Of a stretch of DNA of 64,000 nucleotides, positions 18,202 to 25,128 are shown piece by piece. The translations under genes and the position numbers were made by a program. Each line of letters starts with the position of its first letter. Within the stretch, counting starts at the first letter, position 1. Source of the stretch: Enterocloster asparagiformis (GTDB lineage: Bacteria > Bacillota > Clostridia > Lachnospirales > Lachnospiraceae). The notes under the pieces were generated by a model. It did no database searches. It was not told the origin of the DNA and was given only the letters and a program-made list of their open reading frames with translations. The stretch is taken from positions 1 through 64,000 of the forward strand of contig JAGZSY010000026.1 of the NCBI GenBank assembly GCA_018380885.1, written 5' to 3'.

Positions 18202-19227
18202 ATGTTGCAGCAGGTAATGACAGCACCAGGTAAAATCGAATTTCGCGAGGTTCCGGTACCGGAAATCAGCGAGGGGGAAGTGCTCATAAAGATTATGAAG
18301 ATCGGAATCTGCGGTTCTGATATCCATGTGTACCATGGGGAGCACCCGTTTACGAGCTACCCTGTAACCCAGGGACACGAGGTTTCCGGCGAGGTGGTGA
18401 AGGCTGGACGGGCAGTGACCGGGTTAAAGCCGGGGCAGAAGGTGACCATCCAGCCCCAGGTGGTATGCGGGGAGTGCTATCCCTGCCGCCATGGCAAATA
18501 CAATCTGTGCGAGGATTTAAAGGTGATGGGTTTCCAGACCACAGGCGTCGCATCCCACTATTTTGCCGTGGATGCCGCGAAGGTGACCCCGCTTCCCGGG
18601 GATATGAGCTATGACGAGGGAGCTATGATCGAACCTCTGGCGGTTGCGGTCCATGCCGTGAAGCAGGCCGGGGATGTGAAGGGAGCCAGGATTGCAGTGC
18701 TGGGAGCGGGCCCTATCGGGATTCTGGTGGCGCAGACCGCAAAGGGCCTGGGGGCGGAGCAGGTGATGATCACGGATGTCAGCGCCCTGCGCCTTGAAAA
18801 AGCGAAGGAGTGCGGCGTGGACTTCTGTGTGAATACCAGGGTAAAGGACTTCGGGGAGGTCATGGTGGAGAACTTCGGGCCGGATAAAGCGGACGTCATC
18901 TATGACTGTGCGGGCAACAACATTACCATGGGCCAGGCGATCAAGTATGCCCGCAAGGGAAGCGCCATCATCCTGGTCGCGGTGTTCGCGGGCCTGGGGC
19001 AGATCGATCTGGCCGTACTCAATGACCATGAGCTGGACCTGAATACCAGCATGATGTACCGGAACGAGGATTATCTGGATGCAATCCGCCTTGTGAAAGA
19101 GCAAAAAGTGGCGCTGGCCCCTCTCATTTCCAGGCATTTCGCATTCCGGGACTATCTGAAGGCATACCAGTACATCGATGAGAACCGGGAGAGCACCATG
19201 AAAGTAATCATCAACGTGCAGGAGTAG
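18202..19227 (+). CDS. Zinc-dependent medium-chain alcohol/polyol dehydrogenase
   Basis: 341 residues of the MDR superfamily (sorbitol, threonine and galactitol-phosphate dehydrogenase branch). The catalytic zinc region is GICGSDIHVYHG with GHEVSG; the structural zinc cysteines are in CGECYPCRHGKYNLC; the NAD(P) Rossmann motif is GAGPIG. It oxidises a secondary alcohol of a sugar alcohol or sugar acid; the exact substrate is not clear. GGAGAGATGG gives a clear ribosome site. It is first in a three-gene operon with a GPH transporter and a PfkB kinase, so it likely converts an imported polyol to a ketose that the kinase then phosphorylates. Confidence 0.92.
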   Translation: MLQQVMTAPGKIEFREVPVPEISEGEVLIKIMKIGICGSDIHVYHGEHPFTSYPVTQGHEVSGEVVKAGRAVTGLKPGQKVTIQPQVVCGECYPCRHGKYNLCEDLKVMGFQTTGVASHYFAVDAAKVTPLPGDMSYDEGAMIEPLAVAVHAVKQAGDVKGARIAVLGAGPIGILVAQTAKGLGAEQVMITDVSALRLEKAKECGVDFCVNTRVKDFGEVMVENFGPDKADVIYDCAGNNITMGQAIKYARKGSAIILVAVFAGLGQIDLAVLNDHELDLNTSMMYRNEDYLDAIRLVKEQKVALAPLISRHFAFRDYLKAYQYIDENRESTMKVIINVQE

Positions 19228-19247
19228 ATTGAAGGAGATGTGGGGAT

Positions 19248-20738
19248 ATGACGGAGATGGCTTTAAATAGTAAAATGAGTCGGGCCGGCCGGGCTGCGGG
19301 TGTGAATGTGGGGACAGGAGCCGACGCGGCGGCAGGGGCCGGGGTAGACGCGGGAACGCGTGCAAGCGCGGGAACCGGTTTGAAAACGGACACAGACATT
19401 AAGGTTCCCCTGATCAGCAAGATCGCGTATGGCTTGGGGGATGTGGGCTGCAACTTCAGCTGGATGTTTGTGGGGAATTTCCTGATGATTTTTTACACTG
19501 ATGTGTTTGGGATCAGTATGGGGGCCGTGGCGGGGCTGATGCTTTTCTCACGGTTTTGGGACGCTGTCAACGACCCCATCATCGGAAGCCTGACCGACAG
19601 GACCCATTCCAGATGGGGCAGATACAGGCCGTGGCTTCTCGCGGCGGCGCCCCTGACGGCCATTGTCCTGATCCTGACCTTCTGGGCTCACCCGGGCTGG
19701 AGCAGCACCGCCAAGATCGTTTACATGGCCGTTACATACTGTATCCTGGTCTTGGGATATACGTGCGTCAACATCCCTTACGGGACCCTGTGCGGGGCTA
19801 TGACCCAGAACATAGAGGAGCGCGCGCAGATTAACACCTTCCGGTCCGTGGCGGCCATGATCGCCATCGGAATCATCAATATCATAACCGTGCCGCTGAT
19901 TGAAAGGCTGGGCGCGGGCAGCGACAAACGGGGATATCTCCTGATCGCCGTGATTTACGGAGGCATCTTTGCGCTGTGCCACATTTTCTGCTTCGCAAAG
20001 ACAAGGGAAGTGGTGGCAATACCTGAGCGGAAGAAGATTTCCCTGAAGGAACAGCTGAAAGCCGTATCCAGGAACCGCCCGTACATTCTGGCCCTGGCAG
20101 GCCAGCTGCTGTTCGGGTTCACGCTGTATGGGAGAAATGCGGATGCGCTCTATTATTTCACCTATGTGGAGGGCAATAAGGCGTTCTTTACCGTGTACTC
20201 CATGTGCATCATAATCCCCTCCATTATCGGGGCGGCCTGTTTCCACATGCTGTTCCGCTGGACCAACAACAAGGGAAGAGCGGCATCCATTTTCGCGTTT
20301 CTGACCGGCATATTCATGATGGGGCTGAGCCTGTTTACGGTAAAGGAATCCCCGGTCCTGTTTTACGGGGTATCGGCGTTGACCCAGTTTTTCTTCTCCG
20401 GGTTTAATACGGCCATTTACGCCATCATCCCGGACTGCGTGGAATACGGGGAGTGGAAAACCGGGCTGAGAAACGACGGGTTCCAGTACGCCTTTATATC
20501 CCTCGGCAACAAGATGGGTATGGCTCTTGGCACCTCGCTTCTGGCTATGGTTCTGGGTATGTGCGGCTATGTGGCGGGCGGACGGCAGAATCCTGCCGTG
20601 CTGGCGGTGATTAAGCATTCCTTTACCACTGTGCCGGGACTGTTCTGGATCATCACCGGCATTGTGCTGTTCTTCTACCGTCTGAACCGCAGGCGCTACA
20701 ATGAGATTGTGAAAGAAATGTATACAAGAGGAGCCTGA
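19248..20738 (+). CDS. GPH-family sugar:cation symporter
   Basis: 496 residues with about 12 membrane segments. The family motif GLGDVGCNFSWMFVGNFLM opens the domain, and DAVNDPIIGSLTDRT is the diagnostic GPH loop, followed by RWGRYRPWLL. GPH carriers take up glycosides, pentosides or hexuronides with Na+ or H+. The first ~45 residues are odd: a hydrophilic Gly/Ala/Thr-rich tail with repeated GA, AG and GT pairs that the family lacks. A later start is not obvious, since the next good candidates lack a ribosome site. It lies between dehydrogenase and kinase genes in one operon. Confidence 0.92.
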   Translation: MTEMALNSKMSRAGRAAGVNVGTGADAAAGAGVDAGTRASAGTGLKTDTDIKVPLISKIAYGLGDVGCNFSWMFVGNFLMIFYTDVFGISMGAVAGLMLFSRFWDAVNDPIIGSLTDRTHSRWGRYRPWLLAAAPLTAIVLILTFWAHPGWSSTAKIVYMAVTYCILVLGYTCVNIPYGTLCGAMTQNIEERAQINTFRSVAAMIAIGIINIITVPLIERLGAGSDKRGYLLIAVIYGGIFALCHIFCFAKTREVVAIPERKKISLKEQLKAVSRNRPYILALAGQLLFGFTLYGRNADALYYFTYVEGNKAFFTVYSMCIIIPSIIGAACFHMLFRWTNNKGRAASIFAFLTGIFMMGLSLFTVKESPVLFYGVSALTQFFFSGFNTAIYAIIPDCVEYGEWKTGLRNDGFQYAFISLGNKMGMALGTSLLAMVLGMCGYVAGGRQNPAVLAVIKHSFTTVPGLFWIITGIVLFFYRLNRRRYNEIVKEMYTRGA

Positions 20739-20743
20739 CTGCT

Positions 20744-21742
20744 ATGGAAAATCGGAAGGAATACGACGTAACCGCCCTTGGGGAGCTTTTAATCGATTTT
20801 ACACCTGCGGGGATCAGCGCCCAGGGCAACCCCGTGCTGGAGCAGAATCCGGGAGGCGCGCCGTGTAATGTCCTGGCCATGCTGGCGAGATACGGAAGGC
20901 GCACAGGATTTATGGGCAAAATCGGAAATGATATCCATGGGAGGTTCTTAAGCAACGCGGTTCGGGAAGCGGGAATCGGAAGCGAAGGGCTTGTGATGTC
21001 GGATGAGGTGCACACAACCCTTGCGTTTGTCGGCATCGATGAGTCGGGGGACAGGAGCTTTTCCTTTTACCGCAATCCGGGCGCCGATATGGCCCTGACG
21101 GAGGAAGAGGTGAACCTGGACATGATCCGCCGTTCCAGAATATTCCACTTTGGCACCCTGTCCATGACCCACGAAGGGGTAAGAAACGCCACCAAAAGGG
21201 CGGTTGCATGTGCGAAGGAAAGCGGCTGCCTGATTTCCTTTGATCCCAACCTGCGGCCGCCCTTGTGGGAGGACATGGAGGAGGCCAGAAGGCAGATGCG
21301 CTACGGCGCGTCCCTGTGCCATGTCCTGAAAATCGAGGATGAGGAGCTGCGCTTCATGACACGGATCGAGGATGAGAAGCAGGCGGCAGGCCATCTGCAG
21401 GCTGTTTACGGCATTCCGCTGATCCTTGTGACGGCGGGGGCCGCCGGGAGTACGGCGTACTGGGCGGAGGAATTCCTGAAGGCAGAGGCGTATCTTACTG
21501 ACAGGACCGTTGACACTACCGGGGCGGGAGACACCTTTTGCGGCGGCTGCCTGAATTATCTTCTGGACCATCCAGTGGATTTACTGGACCGGGAAGGGGT
21601 GAGGGAAATGCTGACAACGGCTTCGGCCGCCGCCTCCATTGTTACCACCCGGAAAGGAGCGCTTAATTCTATGCCGGAGCCGGAGGAGATCGAGACGGTG
21701 ATGAGGCAAAATCCAGTAGCCAAATCATATTCTAATCCATGA
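20744..21742 (+). CDS. PfkB-family carbohydrate kinase (fructokinase-like)
   Basis: 332 residues of the ribokinase fold. N-terminal GELLIDFTP and NPGGAPCNVLAMLARYG (substrate glycine pair), then GKIGNDIHGRF, and the C-terminal catalytic signature DTTGAGDTFCGG. The overall pattern is closest to bacterial fructokinases. It starts 5 bp after the transporter stop behind AGAGGAG. With the dehydrogenase it would phosphorylate the ketose made from a polyol (inference). A terminator follows. Confidence 0.92.
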   Translation: MENRKEYDVTALGELLIDFTPAGISAQGNPVLEQNPGGAPCNVLAMLARYGRRTGFMGKIGNDIHGRFLSNAVREAGIGSEGLVMSDEVHTTLAFVGIDESGDRSFSFYRNPGADMALTEEEVNLDMIRRSRIFHFGTLSMTHEGVRNATKRAVACAKESGCLISFDPNLRPPLWEDMEEARRQMRYGASLCHVLKIEDEELRFMTRIEDEKQAAGHLQAVYGIPLILVTAGAAGSTAYWAEEFLKAEAYLTDRTVDTTGAGDTFCGGCLNYLLDHPVDLLDREGVREMLTTASAAASIVTTRKGALNSMPEPEEIETVMRQNPVAKSYSNP

Positions 21743-21790
21743 CTTTTGGATCAGACAATAGAAAATGGCGTTGACCGGCCATGAAGAAAG

Positions 21791-21822
21791 GCTGTTGCAG
21801 TTTTTGATTGCAGCAGCTTTTT
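21791..21822 (+). terminator. Terminator of the polyol operon
   Basis: GCTGTTGCA pairs with TGCAGCAGC (one G-U pair) and is followed by five T. Confidence 0.8.
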
Positions 21823-21882
21823 AAGTGTATTTTTCAATTTGGGGTCTAAGACGGATATTACCGGCTGCGGTGTCATAAAAGA

Positions 21883-21911
21883 TGGCAAAGCTACTGCCAA
21901 TCGAGTATAAT
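21883..21911 (+). promoter_or_regulatory. Candidate cas promoter
   Basis: A perfect TATAAT lies at 21906-21911, with a weak -35 (TGGCAA at 21883) 17 bp upstream. TGGCA and TGCCA form a small inverted repeat inside the promoter. About 54 bp of leader precede the cas3 start. Confidence 0.45.
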
Positions 21912-21964
21912 AAAAAATATAGGTCAAGTGTCAATACTTTGAACCATCAAGGGGGGATTTAGCG

Positions 21965-24334
21965 ATTATTGCGCATAAACGAAAATCCGATGGAAAAGAG
22001 CAGTCTTGGAACGAGCACAGCTTCCATGTAGCGGAACTATGCTTCCAGGCGGCTGAAAAGCTGGGGCTGGGCAAATTGGCAAAACTAATCGGTCTGCTGC
22101 ACGATCTGGGAAAAGGAACCAACGATTGGAACTGCTATCTGCGGGGCACAGGCAGCAGGCATCCCAGCCACGCCGGACTGGGGGCGCTTTATGTCCATCG
22201 GCGCTGGTGGGAGGGAGGAGCGGACCCGGAGAAAAGGCGGGCAGCGCAGTTGATTTCCTTATGCATCTATGGGCATCATGCCGGTTTGCCGGACTGCCTG
22301 TCCAATTATGGATTCTCTCCCTATTTACAAGGACTGCGGGAACAGCCGGAGAATTATTATAGGGAGGCGGTGGCTAATTTTTATGTGGAAGTGGCAGCCG
22401 CAGAGGAATTGGACAAGCTGTTTGCAGAGGCGTGTGAGGAGCTGCAAAAATTCGGGCTGACCAACAATTCCTTTTATTGGGGAATGCTTGCCAGACTGCT
22501 GCTGAGCATTCTTGTGGATGCGGACAGGTGGGATTCCGCGTGCTTCGAATATGATGCCGATCCATTAAAAACGTCACAGGAGGTTCAGCCTGATTGGGAA
22601 AAACTTCTCAACAAGCTTGAAGCCTATTTAGAAAAGTTCCCCGGGGAAGGGGAGCTGGCGAAAATTCGGCGTGATATATCGGGGTGGTGCAGGGCAGCGG
22701 GAGAGTACGGGCCGGGAATCTATACGGTGTCGGCTCCTACCGGGGGCGGTAAGACTTACTCCAGCCTGCGATTTGCGCTTGCACAGGCTCAGAGAAATTG
22801 CCAGCGAAGGATTTTTTATTTTATCCCCATGAACACAATTCTGGACCAAAATTCAAGAGACATCCGGCAGGCGCTTTCCAACTATCCGTCAATTTTGGAG
22901 CATCACTCCAATGTGATTCTGGAGGATGAGGAAGAGGAGCGGAACTATTGCAGGCTGACGGAACGCTGGGAGGACGATATTATTTTGACCAGTCTGGTTC
23001 AGTTCTTAGACACACTGTTTCAGAATGGGAACGGCAAGGTGAGGAGGATGCACCGCCTTGCAAATTCCGTCCTGATTTTCGATGAAATCCAGGCCTTGCC
23101 GAAAAAATGTCGCGGGCTTTTTAAACGGGCGCTTCAATTCCTCGTCCATTTTTGTGACTGCACGGTGCTGCTCTGCACGGCGACGCAGCCCAATCTCGGA
23201 TTGGAGGCAAAGGAACTGGTTCCGGATGTGAATGCGTTATATCAAAAATTAAAGCGGGTGACCTATATTCTACAGATGAAGGCGCGCACTTATTCCGACG
23301 CTGCTGACGACATCGCGGCGTTTGTCCGGGAGAAAAATTCTGTGCTGACGATTGTAAACACGAAGGAGGCGGCCTGGAATATTTTCCGGGGAATCACCGG
23401 ACGTTTGGAGGCCTTAAATTGCAGGCGGGTACAAATCCAGCGGGAGCTTTCGGATGAGGAACTGGAAAAACGCGCCGGAGCTTGTGGGGAGGATGAGGTT
23501 TTGTGCGTGCATCTGAGCACGTTTATGTGTCCGGCTCACCGGAAAGAGATATTGCGCTGGATCAAAGCCTGGCTGCTAAAGAAAAAGCTGGTCTGCTGTG
23601 TATCTACGGCTTTGATCGAGGCGGGCATCAATGTGAGCTTTCCTATTGTCATCCGCAGCCTGACGGGTATTCCAAGCTTGATTCAGGCGGCGGGGCGCTG
23701 CAACCGCAACTGCGAAGCGGATGTGGGAACAGTATATTTATGGAATCTTTTCGAGAGGATGCTGGGGCGTTTGCCGGACATACAGAAGGGCAGGGAAATC
23801 AGCATGAGCCTGCTTGGCAACATGGAAAATCCGGATGAACTGGGAAATCCGGAGACGATAAGAAAATATGTTTCCAGAGAGGAGAGGGAGATACAAGCGG
23901 TTGAAAATTATCCGTATAGAGAGTGGAACTCGGATTTGGTCACCATGCTGTCAACCAACCGTGAGTGCCGGTGCGCAGCCGGGAATTTGCGGGATGAGTA
24001 TAATCCGCTGCCTGATTTAAGCAGATGGTTTTATCAGAGCTTTCGAACCGCGGGAACCGTTTTTCAGGTCATTGACCAGAAAACAAAAAGCGTGCTGGTT
24101 CCCTATGGCAGAGGAAAGGAACTGATAGAAGCGTTGGGGGAGCGTCATACGCTCGGCGGGGAAATTGCCCTTTTAAAAGAAGCCCAACAGTACAGCGTAA
24201 ATTTATTTGAGAATATGTTTGACCGGTTGGACGGGGAACACGCTCTATATTCTCTGGGCGGGACCGGCGTGGTTGCTTTAAAGGGCGAATGCTATGATCC
24301 GTGGGCCGGAGTTATGATTACACCGCAGGAATGA
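21965..24334 (+). CDS. cas3: Cas3 helicase-nuclease, type I-C
   Basis: About 789 residues. Cas3 unwinds and degrades target DNA bound by Cascade. The HD nuclease comes first (NEHSFHVAE, then LLHDLGKG with His46-Asp47, HPSHAGLG, YGHHAGLP). The helicase follows: Walker A PTGGGKT (Lys263), Walker B DEIQ (Asp373), CTATQP, and the C-terminal helicase half with QAAGRCNRN. The conserved N-terminus IAHKRKSDGKEQSWNEH lies upstream of any ATG, GTG or TTG in frame: a stop is at 21920-21922, and the first usual start codon is TTG 22076, which would delete part of the HD domain. AAGGGGGG (21949-21956) sits well for initiation at ATT 21965 (or 21968). All motifs look intact. Confidence 0.92.
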   Translation: MIAHKRKSDGKEQSWNEHSFHVAELCFQAAEKLGLGKLAKLIGLLHDLGKGTNDWNCYLRGTGSRHPSHAGLGALYVHRRWWEGGADPEKRRAAQLISLCIYGHHAGLPDCLSNYGFSPYLQGLREQPENYYREAVANFYVEVAAAEELDKLFAEACEELQKFGLTNNSFYWGMLARLLLSILVDADRWDSACFEYDADPLKTSQEVQPDWEKLLNKLEAYLEKFPGEGELAKIRRDISGWCRAAGEYGPGIYTVSAPTGGGKTYSSLRFALAQAQRNCQRRIFYFIPMNTILDQNSRDIRQALSNYPSILEHHSNVILEDEEEERNYCRLTERWEDDIILTSLVQFLDTLFQNGNGKVRRMHRLANSVLIFDEIQALPKKCRGLFKRALQFLVHFCDCTVLLCTATQPNLGLEAKELVPDVNALYQKLKRVTYILQMKARTYSDAADDIAAFVREKNSVLTIVNTKEAAWNIFRGITGRLEALNCRRVQIQRELSDEELEKRAGACGEDEVLCVHLSTFMCPAHRKEILRWIKAWLLKKKLVCCVSTALIEAGINVSFPIVIRSLTGIPSLIQAAGRCNRNCEADVGTVYLWNLFERMLGRLPDIQKGREISMSLLGNMENPDELGNPETIRKYVSREEREIQAVENYPYREWNSDLVTMLSTNRECRCAAGNLRDEYNPLPDLSRWFYQSFRTAGTVFQVIDQKTKSVLVPYGRGKELIEALGERHTLGGEIALLKEAQQYSVNLFENMFDRLDGEHALYSLGGTGVVALKGECYDPWAGVMITPQE

Positions 24335-24378
24335 AGTCGCTTATTGTATAGATCGTGAGATAAAGGAGGGCTGCCATA

Positions 24379-25128
24379 TTGAAAATCAGAAACCAGATTG
24401 AGTATTGCGTGTCGGGAAACTATGCGCTGTTCAGCGATCCCATTGCCAGAATGGGGGGAGAAAAGTTCAGTTATATGCTTCCAACCTATCAGGCGCTGAA
24501 AGGCATCACGGAGAGCGTCTATTGGAAACCATCGATAATTTGGGTGGTGGATGAGCTGCGGATTATGAATGCAATCCGCACAGAGTCTAAAAATATTCGT
24601 CCGATCAGCTATGTCAAGCCGAAAAATACGCTTTCGGTCTACACCTATCTGGCGGACGTGTCCTATCAGGTTCGGGCACATTTTATTATGAATGAGAACC
24701 GGCGTGAGGAGCTGGGGGAGGATTTTAACGAGAACAAGCACCACAATATTGCAAAACGCATGGTGGAGAAGGGCGGACGCAGAGATATTTTTTTAGGGAC
24801 CAGAGAGTGCCAGGGATATGTAGAGCCCTGCGCGTTTGGCGAGGGTGAAGGCTATTACGACCATTACGGGGAGCTGGAATTTGGACTTATGTTTCATGGG
24901 TTTGATTATCCGGATGAGACCGGGCAGGATATTCTGGCCGCCAGATTCTGGAGACCGAAAATGGTAAATGGAGTGGTTCAGTTCCTTCGTCCGGAGGAAA
25001 TACCGGAAGAGATGAGGCGGAGTATCCGTCCGATGAAAGCAAAGAAGTTTGGCAAAGCGTTTGAGAACTTCAGCGGTCTGGAGGAGGAGACGCTGCAGCG
25101 GGAGTTTGCCTGGGAAGGAGAGGGATGA
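24379..25128 (+). CDS. cas5c: Cas5c (Cas5d) crRNA-processing Cascade subunit
   Basis: 249 residues. In type I-C, Cas5 both caps the 5' crRNA handle and is the endonuclease that cuts pre-crRNA, in place of Cas6. The Cas5d family start (EYCVSGNYALFSDP), GGEKFSYMLPTYQALKG and the KHH segment (catalytic Lys and His region) followed by RRDIFLGTRECQGYV are all present. It starts at TTG 24379 with AAAGGAGGG 8 bp upstream. Its stop abuts the cas8c ATG, so translation is likely coupled. Confidence 0.93.
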   Translation: MKIRNQIEYCVSGNYALFSDPIARMGGEKFSYMLPTYQALKGITESVYWKPSIIWVVDELRIMNAIRTESKNIRPISYVKPKNTLSVYTYLADVSYQVRAHFIMNENRREELGEDFNENKHHNIAKRMVEKGGRRDIFLGTRECQGYVEPCAFGEGEGYYDHYGELEFGLMFHGFDYPDETGQDILAARFWRPKMVNGVVQFLRPEEIPEEMRRSIRPMKAKKFGKAFENFSGLEEETLQREFAWEGEG

